DNA of 27,865 bases from a bacterium (lineage in GTDB: Bacteria > Thermosulfidibacterota > Thermosulfidibacteria > Thermosulfidibacterales > JALWSI01): the NCBI GenBank assembly GCA_027080315.1, contig JALWSI010000051.1, forward strand, positions 1-27,865, written 5' to 3'. Each line of letters opens with the position of its first letter. The stretch's first letter is position 1. Shown here one piece after another: positions 15,683 through 22,796 of this stretch. The translations under genes and the position numbers were made by a program. Under the pieces are notes generated by a model. That model worked only from the letters and a program-made list of their open reading frames with translations. It searched no databases and had not been told where the DNA came from.

Positions 15683-16264
15683 ATGAGCGACCATCAGGAT
15701 CTTGTTGAACAGTTAATGAAAGAGCTTAAAGAGAGGGAAGAGCAGGGGAACGTTCTGGACCAGGAAGGAACCTACGAACCCATCAAGAGTCTGGGAGCAG
15801 AAGAGGCAGCAGACACGGGAGAGGATCCCCTTATAAAGAAACTTGAAGAGTACCTCTCCACGCTTGAGGTAGGGGGCACAGAGGCAGAAGAGATAAAGAG
15901 AATAATCGCCCAGTTAAAGAAGGAAAGAGGCCCCAAGAAAGCCAGCAGGGTTGTTGAGCGTCTTTACAGCGTCACCAGAGAGACAGAAGAGAAGACCGGA
16001 GAGGTGATGGACAAGATAGATGAGGCTATGCAGAAGGTCTCTGAGATCACTGAGATGCTTGACAATCAAAAGATCGATGAGGCTAAAGGGGCCTTGGGAG
16101 ATCTTGAAGGCATACTTTTTGAGGCAATATCCCTGCTCCAGTTCCAGGACATCACAAGGCAAAAGATAGAAAGGGTTATCAGGGCCCTGCAGAACCTGAA
16201 CGAATACCTAAACGAGTGGTTTGGCACTACAGAAAACTCGCTGGCAAAAGGCGAGACATCCTAA
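15683..16264 (+). CDS. cheZ: CheZ-like CheY-phosphate phosphatase
   Basis: 193 residues, slightly shorter than E. coli CheZ (214). The C-terminal helix holds LLQFQDITRQKIERVI (151-166), which matches the CheZ catalytic signature QDFQDLTGQxIxRV. D156 and Q160 correspond to the catalytic Asp143 and Gln147 of E. coli, the latter orienting water onto the CheY aspartyl phosphate. The region around 85-135 is predicted helical, as in the long CheZ hairpin. The charged N-terminal third (about 1-80) is specific to this protein. The end, SLAKGETS, does not look like the E. coli CheY-binding tail, so docking may differ. Its position directly after cheY supports the call. Confidence 0.85.
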   Translation: MSDHQDLVEQLMKELKEREEQGNVLDQEGTYEPIKSLGAEEAADTGEDPLIKKLEEYLSTLEVGGTEAEEIKRIIAQLKKERGPKKASRVVERLYSVTRETEEKTGEVMDKIDEAMQKVSEITEMLDNQKIDEAKGALGDLEGILFEAISLLQFQDITRQKIERVIRALQNLNEYLNEWFGTTENSLAKGETS

Positions 16265-16280
16265 AAGAGAGAGGAAGTTT

Positions 16281-16463
16281 ATGCACAGAAAAGGTAAAGA
16301 GCCCAACGAAGAGGAAGAGCTTGATAAATTGGTAAAGAGGTTCTCAGAGCTCTTAGAGAGAAACCCTCGCGTGAGGAGGAGAAAGGCACCGTCCCCTTCC
16401 TCCACAACCTCAGAAGGAGAGGAAGAGAAGGATCGTTTCATAAAGCACGGAAAAGGGAAATAA
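16281..16463 (+). CDS. Small, highly charged protein of 60 residues, unknown function
   Basis: Starts at ATG 16281 behind GAGGAAG, 16 bases after the cheZ stop, and encodes MHRKGKEPNEEEEL... ending HGKGK. It has one likely amphipathic helix (about 9-26, EEELDKLVKRFSELLERN), then a basic stretch (RVRRRK), a Ser/Pro/Thr-rich linker and a charged tail. There is no Cys, signal peptide or membrane span. I do not recognise a family. Co-transcription with cheYZ suggests a link to chemotaxis or motility, but this is inference. A longer frame from 16221 overlaps cheZ and has no ribosome site. Confidence 0.6.
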   Translation: MHRKGKEPNEEEELDKLVKRFSELLERNPRVRRRKAPSPSSTTSEGEEEKDRFIKHGKGK

Positions 16464-16529
16464 ACCTTTCACCCCTTCCAAGAAGCGGAGAAAGCAAGAA
16501 GGTTTCTTGGGTCTACTTTATGGAGAAAG

Positions 16530-16556
16530 GGGCCACCAACAGTCCGCTGGTGGCCC
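16530..16556. terminator. Bidirectional terminator between the che unit and the acyl-CoA dehydrogenase gene
   Basis: Perfect 9-base arms (GGGCCACCA at 16530-16538 and TGGTGGCCC at 16548-16556) enclose a 9-base loop. The plus-strand tail is T-rich (ATTTATTTTA), and the minus-strand tail is CTTTCTCC. It lies between two convergent genes, as expected for a shared terminator. Confidence 0.75.
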
Positions 16557-16567
16557 AGAGATTTATT

Positions 16568-17749
16568 TTAACTATAGCTTTTAGGCATTCCTAAGATGTG
16601 CTCTGCAATGTAGTTCAGAGCCATCTGCTGGGTCACTGGTGCAAGCCTTACCAGGTTGATCTCTCTCCACCAACGCTCCACGTGGTACTCTTTTGAATAA
16701 CCGTATCCTCCCAGTGTCTGCATAGCCCAATAGACGGCCTTTGTAGCGTTCTCAACAGCAACAGCCTTGGCCATGTTAGCCACTGCTCCGATCTCTCTGT
16801 AATGGCCATCATTGTCAAAAAGCCAGCCAGCCTTGTAGGCCAAAAGCTCTGCGCTCACTAAGCTTGCATAGGCCTCTGCCAGAGGATGCTGCAGGGACTG
16901 ATAGCTGCTTATTGGCTGGGAGAAGACTTGCCTTTGATTACCGTAGTTCACCGCATAGTTTATTGCCAGCTTGCCAATTCCCACTGACGCCACAGTGAAC
17001 ACCAGCCTTTCAGGATCAAGCACATCAAGAAGAGAGAACCAGCCCTTGTCCACCTCTCCTAAAACAGCGCTCTCGGGAACCCACAGATCCTCAATAACCA
17101 CCTCACAGGTCTTAGAGTAGTTAATTCCGTGCTTGGGTATGGGGCTCACCTTAACTGCCTCGTTGGGAAGATCCACCAGAAATAGGGTGATCCCATGGGT
17201 CTTCTTGGGAGCATCCTCAGGTCTCGTGGTGCGGGCAATAAGCAACATGCCTTTGGCCCTGTCTGCACCGCTTATGAAGATTTTGCTGCCGTTTATCCTA
17301 TAGCCATCGCCTTCCTTCTTGGCAAAGGTCTCTATTCGGAAAGTGTTTGTCCCTGCATTGGGCTCGGTCAAGGCCATGCAGAACTCCAGCTCTCCAGAGG
17401 CTATCTTAGGCAGATACTTCTCTTTCTGCTCCTTGGTTCCATACTTAACTATGGGCATGGCACCAAACACCTCAGTTAGGCAGATGTACCAGTTTCCAGC
17501 CATGCCACAACCGTTCTCACACAGCTCCTGGATAACCAACATGAGCTCGGAAACTCCAAGCCCCACGCCTCCATACTCTTCAGGAATCACGATACCCAGA
17601 AAGCCAGCCTCGCTTATGGCTTTCCAGAACTCTGCTCCAAACTCGCCAGCCTCCTCCTTCTCGTACCAGTAATCAGGGGGAAAGTCCTTGGCGATCTTCC
17701 GCGCCGTCTCGGCCATGAGCCGTTGCTCTTCGGTGAAAGAAAACTCCAT
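16568..17749 (-). CDS. Acyl-CoA dehydrogenase family protein lacking the canonical catalytic Glu
   Basis: 393 residues with the three-part acyl-CoA dehydrogenase fold. FAD/substrate segments are present: PEEYGGVG (56-63), MALTEPNAGTN (125-135), LGGYGYSKEYHVERWWRE (346-363). Where most members have IYEGTxEI, with Glu as the base that takes the alpha proton, this protein reads LAPVTQQM (369-376), so Glu is replaced by Pro371. Glu247 in LDPERL sits where isovaleryl-CoA and long-chain enzymes carry their catalytic Glu on helix G, and probably serves instead. Substrate preference is unknown. GGGGAGGTG precedes the ATG. It appears to be a single-gene unit; no electron-transfer flavoprotein or other beta-oxidation gene is adjacent. 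Confidence 0.92.
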   Translation of the reverse strand: MEFSFTEEQRLMAETARKIAKDFPPDYWYEKEEAGEFGAEFWKAISEAGFLGIVIPEEYGGVGLGVSELMLVIQELCENGCGMAGNWYICLTEVFGAMPIVKYGTKEQKEKYLPKIASGELEFCMALTEPNAGTNTFRIETFAKKEGDGYRINGSKIFISGADRAKGMLLIARTTRPEDAPKKTHGITLFLVDLPNEAVKVSPIPKHGINYSKTCEVVIEDLWVPESAVLGEVDKGWFSLLDVLDPERLVFTVASVGIGKLAINYAVNYGNQRQVFSQPISSYQSLQHPLAEAYASLVSAELLAYKAGWLFDNDGHYREIGAVANMAKAVAVENATKAVYWAMQTLGGYGYSKEYHVERWWREINLVRLAPVTQQMALNYIAEHILGMPKSYS

Positions 17750-17818
17750 TTCACACCTCCCCTTTCTATCCGCTGGCTACTCGCCCAGCCGTCGATTGAT
17801 TGGCCTCATCGGTTTTTA

Positions 17819-17848
17819 GCGATACCAAATGATGTTTAGCCACGTCAA
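17819..17848 (-). promoter_or_regulatory. Promoter of the acyl-CoA dehydrogenase gene
   Basis: Minus strand: TTGACG (17848-17843), 18 bases, then TATCGC (17824-17819), preceded by TGG as an extended -10. The start near 17811 leaves a leader of about 60 bases. Confidence 0.4.
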
Positions 17849-17908
17849 CCATTCCCGGCCCAAAAATTTTGTCTCACGAAACTTTTTTGGCATAACCAAT
17901 CAAAACAA

Positions 17909-17939
17909 TGGTGAATCACCAAAACCCGTTTTGGATAAT
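17909..17939 (+). promoter_or_regulatory. Paired palindromes overlapping a possible smpB promoter
   Basis: Two perfect palindromes overlap: TGGTGA-A-TCACCA (17909-17921) and CCAAAAC-CC-GTTTTGG (17919-17934). The second runs straight into GATAAT (17934-17939), a 5/6 -10 box; the matching -35 (GTGAAT) is weak. They look like operator sites for dimeric regulators serving smpB, the divergent acyl-CoA dehydrogenase gene, or both. Regulator identity is unknown. Confidence 0.45.
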
Positions 17940-17994
17940 AGCCACTTGCTACCTCGGTCCCTTTGAGAATATCTCTGTTGTTTAGGAGGCGCTC

Positions 17995-18462
17995 ATGGGA
18001 AAAGGAGAGAAGATAATCACCCTGAACCGCAAGGCCCGTCACGACTACGAGATAATTGAGACCATAGAGGCGGGAATAGAGCTTAAGGGCAGCGAGGTTA
18101 AATCTTTAAGGGCAGGACAGGTTAACCTAAAGGACAGCTATGCCCGTATTGAAGATGGAGAGGTCTTCCTGGTGGGGTGCCACATTGCCCCTTACACCCA
18201 CGGGTCCGTCTTCAATCCAGATCCCCTACGCCCCCGAAAGCTCCTTCTTCACAAACAGGAGATTAAACGCTTAGAGAGGAAGATCGCCGAGAGGGGATAC
18301 ACCCTCATACCTCTCAGCCTATACTTCAAGAGAGGCAAGGCCAAGGTTGAGCTTGCCCTGGCGAAAGGGAAGACCATTGTGGACAAGAGAGAGACCATAA
18401 AGAGAAAGACGGCTAAACGGGAGATAGAAAGGGCTCTTAAACACTACAGGTACAAAGGATGA
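17995..18462 (+). CDS. smpB: SsrA-binding protein SmpB
   Basis: 155 residues, the standard SmpB size. It has the OB-fold core with NRKARHDYEI (11-20), GIELKGSEVKSLRAGQVNLKDSYARI (about 27-52) and the hydrophobic HIAPY segment. The basic C-terminal tail (KRETIKRKTAKREIERALK) enters the mRNA channel of the stalled ribosome. SmpB carries tmRNA to ribosomes stuck on broken messages. AGGAGG precedes the ATG. The gene overlaps the following ppx/gppA gene by 4 bases (ATGA). Its RNA partner, ssrA, is also in this window, about 4 kb away on the other strand. Confidence 0.97.
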   Translation: MGKGEKIITLNRKARHDYEIIETIEAGIELKGSEVKSLRAGQVNLKDSYARIEDGEVFLVGCHIAPYTHGSVFNPDPLRPRKLLLHKQEIKRLERKIAERGYTLIPLSLYFKRGKAKVELALAKGKTIVDKRETIKRKTAKREIERALKHYRYKG

Positions 18463-19388
18463 GACCATTAGCATCCCTTGATCTTGGAACAAACACCTTC
18501 AGAATGCTGATAGCAGAAAAGGCAGCCGGGAGGATAAAGCCTCTACAGGTAGAACGGGCCATTGTGAGGCTGGGAGAGAAAATGCACAAAACCGGTTCCT
18601 TTTCAGAAGAAGCCATGAAAAGGGCGGTTGAGGCCCTTAAAGTCTTCAGAAAGAAGGCAGACAAGGCAGGGGTTGCCAAATACAAGGCGGTGGGCACCAG
18701 CGCTTTCAGAGAGGCAAAGAACGGTGAAGAGTTAATAAGAAGGATAAAGAGAGAAACGGGGTGGGAGGTGGAGGTGATCTCTGGAGAGAAGGAGGCCAGA
18801 CTCACCGCCAAAGGGGCCTTTCTTGGATTGGAGATTGATGAGTGGCCTGTGCTTCTTCTTGATATTGGAGGTGGGAGCACTGAGTACACCCTTGTGGATA
18901 AAGGGAAAGTCATCTGCACCGTAAGCACCCATCTGGGAGTGGTGCACCTAACAGAGGGGTTCGTGAAGAACGATCCTCCCTCTCAAGAAGAGATCCTGTT
19001 TTTGAGAAAGAAGATCAGGGGAGAGGCAGAGGAACTGGCAAACACTTGGAAGATTGAGATCTTCCCATCAACCTTAGTGGGGGTTGCCGGCACCCCCACA
19101 ACCATAGCAGCGGTACACCAAGGCTTAGAGAGGTACAATCACAAGCTGGTGCATGGTTACACCCTCACCCAAAAGGAGGTTGAAGAGCTGACCCAGAGGC
19201 TACTTGAGCTCACAACGGCACAAAGACGGGAGTTGCCGGGCATGGAGAGAGGAAGGGAGGATCTCATCGTTTCAGGAGCCATCCTCTTGGAGGAGAGCAT
19301 GAAGGCCTTCAGGTGCACAAGGCTTGTGGTGAGCGACTGTGGGATCCTTGAAGGGGTCCTACTGGAGATGCTGGAGGAAGAAAGGTAA
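18459..19388 (+). CDS. Ppx/GppA-family exopolyphosphatase/pppGpp phosphatase
   Basis: 309 residues, the short two-domain form of the family (actin-like ATPase fold, lacking the long C-terminal helical domain of E. coli PPX). Phosphate loop 1 is LDLGTNTFRM (7-16), the catalytic Glu is E112 in SGEKEARLT, phosphate loop 2 is LDIGGGSTEY (134-143), and GVAGTPTT and VSDCGILEGVL follow. It removes terminal phosphate from polyphosphate and/or converts pppGpp to ppGpp; sequence does not separate these. It overlaps smpB by 4 bases and so is translationally coupled. Its 3' end contains GGAGGAAG, which serves as ribosome site or frameshift stimulator for the next gene. Confidence 0.92.
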   Translation: MRPLASLDLGTNTFRMLIAEKAAGRIKPLQVERAIVRLGEKMHKTGSFSEEAMKRAVEALKVFRKKADKAGVAKYKAVGTSAFREAKNGEELIRRIKRETGWEVEVISGEKEARLTAKGAFLGLEIDEWPVLLLDIGGGSTEYTLVDKGKVICTVSTHLGVVHLTEGFVKNDPPSQEEILFLRKKIRGEAEELANTWKIEIFPSTLVGVAGTPTTIAAVHQGLERYNHKLVHGYTLTQKEVEELTQRLLELTTAQRRELPGMERGREDLIVSGAILLEESMKAFRCTRLVVSDCGILEGVLLEMLEEER

Positions 19389-20296
19389 AGCGCTACCGCA
19401 CCCTTAACTCATACCTCAGAGAGACCTTCGGCTGCAGGGTCCAGAAGATCTCCCTTGATGCGGGATTAACCTGTCCCAACCGTGACGGCACCAAAGGTAA
19501 AGGGGGCTGCATCTACTGCAACCTCAGGGGATCAGGAACCGGCATGGCATCAACCCTCTCCATCCCTCAGCAGATTGCGAGGGCAAAAGAGAGACTCTCC
19601 AAACGCTACAAAACGGATAGGTTCATAGCCTACCTTCAGTCCTTCTCCAACACCTACGCACCGCTGGAAAGATTGAGGGAGATCTACTCCCAGGCCATTG
19701 AAGACCCTCAAATTGTAGGCCTCGCCATTGGAACCCGCCCCGACTGCGTATCGGAAGAGGCGCTGGATTTAATTGAGGAGTTCAGCCGCAAGACCCACCT
19801 ATGGGTAGAGTACGGGCTTCAGAGCATCCACAACGAAACCCTGCAGAAAATAAACAGGGGCCATGGGGCAGAAGAGTTCATAGACGCCGTTGAGAGGACC
19901 AGAAGAAGAGGGATAGAGGTGGTTGTACACGTAATACTGGGCCTGCCTGGAGAAGAGAGAGAGGATATGCTGGCCACAGCAAGGGCCTTAGGGAAACTGG
20001 ACATTCAGGGGGTTAAGCCTCACCTGCTCTATGTGATCAAGAATACGCCCTTAGAGAGGCTCTACTTAGAAGGAAGATACAACCCTCTCACTCGTCAAGA
20101 GTATGTGGAGATTCTCTGCGAGTTTCTGGCATTGCTACCCCCATCAGTGGTGATACATCGCCTCACAGGAGACCCCCACTCCCACGAGTTGGTGGCACCT
20201 GCGTGGGCCCTTGAAAAAGCCGCCACCCTGCAAGCCATAGACCGGGAGTTAGAGAGAAGAGACCTCTGGCAAGGCAAGTGGTGGTCTCCTGCCTGA
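19385..20296 (+). CDS. Radical SAM protein, YhcC/YtqA family, without a canonical start codon
   Basis: About 303 residues of the TIGR01212-type radical SAM family, whose biochemical role is poorly defined. The N-terminal part, KRYRTLNSYLRETFG, then DAGLTCPNRDGT and GGCIYCN, supplies the SAM/[4Fe-4S] cysteines C30, C42 and C45. Later segments (GLAIGTRPDC, WVEYGLQS, HVILGLPGE, HRLTGD) fit the family. The first ATG (19544) falls after all three cysteines, and an in-frame stop lies at 19349. No ATG, GTG or TTG occurs between them. An ideal ribosome site, GGAGGAAG, precedes GTA at 19385, exactly where homologues should begin. The options are a GUA start, a base error, or a -1 frameshift from ppx/gppA, whose frame ends here. 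The end faces oppD 9 bases away. Confidence 0.85.
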   Translation, partial: VKRYRTLNSYLRETFGCRVQKISLDAGLTCPNRDGTKGKGGCIYCNLRGSGTGMASTLSIPQQIARAKERLSKRYKTDRFIAYLQSFSNTYAPLERLREIYSQAIEDPQIVGLAIGTRPDCVSEEALDLIEEFSRKTHLWVEYGLQSIHNETLQKINRGHGAEEFIDAVERTRRRGIEVVVHVILGLPGEEREDMLATARALGKLDIQGVKPHLLYVIKNTPLERLYLEGRYNPLTRQEYVEILCEFLALLPPSVVIHRLTGDPHSHELVAPAWALEKAATLQAIDRELERRDLWQGKWWSPA

Positions 20297-20305
20297 GGAT
20301 CACGG

Positions 20306-21283
20306 TTAAAGAACCATCTCCCTTCCCAACCAGCACCTCACCTTGTGGGCACCGTTCTGGAACCAAGGGGGCATCTCCTGGGAGCAGATAGGCATCTCCT
20401 CCGGGCAACTGGAGGCAAAAGGACAGCCTATACCCTCATTTCTCTCCGTAAGAACCGTGCCAAGGTGAAAGAAAGGATCATCCCTCTCCCTATCGGGCAG
20501 GGCCTGCAGAAGGGTCTGGGTGTAAGGATGGAGAGGGGAGTTGAAGAGGTCCTCTATTGGCGCCTCTTCCCATAGCTCTCCGTGCCAGATTATACCTGCC
20601 CTGTCTGCCATCTCTGCCACAATGGCAAGGTCATGGGTGATGAAGAGAAGGGAGGTGTTCTCCTTTGAGATGATGGCCCTCATGAGAGAGAGGATCTGAG
20701 CCTGCACCGTAACGTCAAGGGCTGTGGTTGGTTCATCGGCGATCAAGAGACGAGGATTGCGGGATAGCGCCATGGCGATCATCACCCTCTGACACATCCC
20801 CCCGCTCAATTGATGGGGGTAAGAGCTGGCAACCTCTCTGGGAGAAGGAATCCCCATCTCGCCAAAGATCCTCACCGTCTCCTCCCATGCCTGAGACTTT
20901 GAAAGGCCCTCAAGCATCAACCCTTCTGCCACCTGATCGCCAACCCTCATGGTGGGATTCAAAGAGGCCACAGGATCCTGAAATATCATGGAGATACCAG
21001 AGCCCCTGATCTTCTGCATCTCTCTTTCTGGTATCCCAAGGATCTCTCTTCCCTCAAATGAGACCCTGCCCTCAATCACGGCAGCGATAGGCAAAAGGCC
21101 CATTATGGCCATAGAGGTCACTGATTTTCCTGAACCAGAGGCCCCTACTAAGGCGTAAACCTCCCCCTCATCAATAGAAAAGGAGAGGCCCCGCACTGCG
21201 GGCACCTCTCCTTTTTTGTCGTTTCTGAACCCAACCCTCAGGTTTTCAACCCTGAGGAGTTCTCCCTCGCTTCTCTTCGCCGT
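20306..21283 (-). CDS. Oligopeptide/dipeptide ABC transporter ATPase (OppD/DppD-like), probable ACG start
   Basis: About 325 residues. Counting from the first in-frame GTG (21205): Walker A GASGSGKS (21-28), Q-loop FQDP (75-78), signature LSGGM (133-137), Walker B LLIADEP (153-159) and switch His191. The C-terminal oligopeptide-transporter extension carries four cysteines (C261, C267, C274, C291), the pattern that binds a [4Fe-4S] cluster in some DppD proteins. Homology continues upstream of that GTG (LLRVENLRVGF, the first beta strand), but no ATG/GTG/TTG is available before the in-frame stop. ACG at 21283 stands a few bases after AGAGGTG and is the best start. No permease, binding protein or OppF partner is adjacent, so it is an orphan here or serves parts encoded elsewhere. 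Confidence 0.88.
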   Translation of the reverse strand, partial: TAKRSEGELLRVENLRVGFRNDKKGEVPAVRGLSFSIDEGEVYALVGASGSGKSVTSMAIMGLLPIAAVIEGRVSFEGREILGIPEREMQKIRGSGISMIFQDPVASLNPTMRVGDQVAEGLMLEGLSKSQAWEETVRIFGEMGIPSPREVASSYPHQLSGGMCQRVMIAMALSRNPRLLIADEPTTALDVTVQAQILSLMRAIISKENTSLLFITHDLAIVAEMADRAGIIWHGELWEEAPIEDLFNSPLHPYTQTLLQALPDRERDDPFFHLGTVLTERNEGIGCPFASSCPEEMPICSQEMPPWFQNGAHKVRCWLGREMVL

Positions 21284-21293
21284 TCAGCACCTC

Positions 21294-22127
21294 TTATTTA
21301 GAATCGGAGTAGGGAGAGAGCTTCTGCCACATGTGGAACATGCTGCTGGTGAGACCTCCAGCCTCTTTCCCAGGATGGGGGGGCTCTGCCAGCTTCTTCT
21401 TAGCAGGAGCAGCCTCCTCCTTTTTCTCCTCTTTCTTCACCTCTTCTTTCTTCTCTGCCTCAGCCTTGGCTGGAGCAGCCTTCTCTGCCTTGGCCTCAGG
21501 AGCAGGTGCCACGGCCTTTGTTACAGGAGCCACTGCAGTGGTTCCCCCAGCAGCCGCCTTCACCTCGGCAGTTAAAGCGGTAACCAGCCCAGGAATAGGA
21601 GATGGCCCCTTCTTCACCTCAGCCTCAAGGGCGTTAAGCAGGGCATTCAGCTTTGACCCAGACTTGCCAAAGGCAGCAGCCTCTGCCTTCATCTCATCCA
21701 CCACCTTCTGGGCAGCGGCATAGTTACGATCAACCATGGTGAGCATGTAAACCTGAGCGGCCTTCAGGGTGAAGTCACTCACCAGCTGGGCCTTACCCAT
21801 ATCGGCCACCTTCTTCTCTAAAGCAGCCTCTCTCTCCTCAAGCTTCTTCTCCTTCAACTGGGTAGAGAACCCCCAGAAGCTGAAGAACAATGCCACAATG
21901 GCAAGCCCCACAGCCGCATAGGTTAAAAACTTGGACTCTCCCCCTTCCACAACCTTCTCTTCACGCTCTTCCATCACCTCTTCCTCCTTTCCGCTATCAA
22001 TCAGAGTTGTATTCTCTGAGGTCTCTTCCGCCTTCTCAGTAGCCTCTACGCTCTCTTCAGCAACCTCCGCAGTCTCCTTTTCAAGAGACTCTTCCCCTTC
22101 AAAAACCCTCTCTTCGCCTTCAGTCAT
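21294..22127 (-). CDS. Single-span membrane protein with acidic N-terminus and Ala/Lys/Glu-rich tail, unknown function
   Basis: 277 residues that I cannot place in a family. Residues 1-65 are strongly acidic (Glu-rich, low complexity). One membrane helix follows (about 67-87, FLTYAAVGLAIVALFFSFWGF), then a likely coiled-coil or helical region (90-190). A low-complexity Ala-Pro-Lys-Glu segment (about 200-250) precedes a short C-terminal tail ending SPYSDSK. There are no cysteines. Topology is ambiguous because the positive charges lie after the span. GAGGGGAAG lies ahead of the ATG. It is encoded just upstream of the OppD-like ATPase (11 bases to the proposed ACG), so the two are probably co-transcribed, but no functional link is visible. 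It could be an envelope-spanning or scaffold protein. Confidence 0.75.
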   Translation of the reverse strand: MTEGEERVFEGEESLEKETAEVAEESVEATEKAEETSENTTLIDSGKEEEVMEEREEKVVEGGESKFLTYAAVGLAIVALFFSFWGFSTQLKEKKLEEREAALEKKVADMGKAQLVSDFTLKAAQVYMLTMVDRNYAAAQKVVDEMKAEAAAFGKSGSKLNALLNALEAEVKKGPSPIPGLVTALTAEVKAAAGGTTAVAPVTKAVAPAPEAKAEKAAPAKAEAEKKEEVKKEEKKEEAAPAKKKLAEPPHPGKEAGGLTSSMFHMWQKLSPYSDSK

Positions 22128-22206
22128 ACTTCTTCCCCTCTCGCTTGCAAGAAATTAGGATTGCCTTCTCCCCTCATCAAGGCTCCAACCCCATCCTTCG
22201 GCTTCC

Positions 22207-22235
22207 TAAATAGAGAATGGCCTTTAGCCAGTCAA
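22207..22235 (-). promoter_or_regulatory. Promoter of the membrane protein-oppD unit
   Basis: Minus strand: TTGACT (22235-22230), 17 bases, then TATTTA (22212-22207). The predicted start near 22200 gives a leader of about 70 bases. Spacing is ideal and the -35 is strong. Confidence 0.55.
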
Positions 22236-22359
22236 GACAGGTTTTGCTCTATTGAACCTTAAAAAGGCTTCATTCTTTACTCCAGGGGTAAAAGGTTAAA
22301 GCAAATAACAAAGGAAAGCTGGCTACCACCTTCTATGAAAGGCTCCTATGGTCCTAAAA

Positions 22360-22718
22360 TGGTGGAGGCGGCGGGAATCGAACCCGCGTCCGAGACTGAC
22401 CACAAAGGGGCATCTCCACGCTCAGCCCCTGTTCTTAATCTCGCCTCTGGTCTGCCCAGGGGCAGGCAGAATTCCAGAGACCAGCCCCATCAAAGGTCTC
22501 GTCTTCGCCCGTCGGGGCAGGAGGCAAAGACCAGCCTGCGAAACCCGTCGTCCGTCTCCCCCTTCGCAGGCAGAGAGAGAGGGGACGTGGCCGTCAATTA
22601 AGCAGCCATTGCGTATGCAGGTTCGGCATTTGTGAAGATCCGTCTTTTTTACGAGGTGACGGACCTCGGCGTGCTTCCCCTTTCTGGTAAGCAGCCCCGT
22701 CGAAACCGGTACGCCCCC
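22360..22718 (-). ncRNA. ssrA: Transfer-messenger RNA (tmRNA, SsrA)
   Basis: About 359 bases. The 5' end reads GGGGGCGUACCGGUUUCGAC and pairs through 7 bases, including one G-U, with CGCCUCC before an encoded 3' ACCA at 22363-22360. The T-arm CGGGTTCGATTCCCG lies at 22386-22372. A pseudoknot-like stem (GTCCGTC with GACGGAT) precedes the open frame. The tag reading frame ends AYAMAA and then UAA (stop at 22600-22598). If the resume codon is GCC at 22627, the tag is AEPAYAMAA; ACA or AAU just upstream are alternatives. It rescues stalled ribosomes with SmpB and marks their products for proteolysis. The one-piece arrangement is standard. Confidence 0.97.
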
Positions 22719-22731
22719 ATTTTCAATGGTT

Positions 22732-22759
22732 AAGATAGCCTCTTTCTGGGTCCTGTCAA
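22732..22759 (-). promoter_or_regulatory. ssrA promoter
   Basis: Minus strand: perfect TTGACA (22759-22754), 16 bases, then TATCTT (22737-22732), a 4/6 -10. It lies 13 bases before the mature 5' end, so a few leader bases would be removed by RNase P. It starts within 40 bases of the end of the activator gene upstream. Confidence 0.65.
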
Positions 22760-22796
22760 GGTAAAACTACGAAGAAAAGAGATGCCCTGCTTACAA

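Noticed and set aside
22335-22635. Plus-strand frames encoding peptides such as WWRRRESNPRP
   Set aside because: This is the classic false protein read from the antisense of a tRNA-like T-arm; the region is ssrA.
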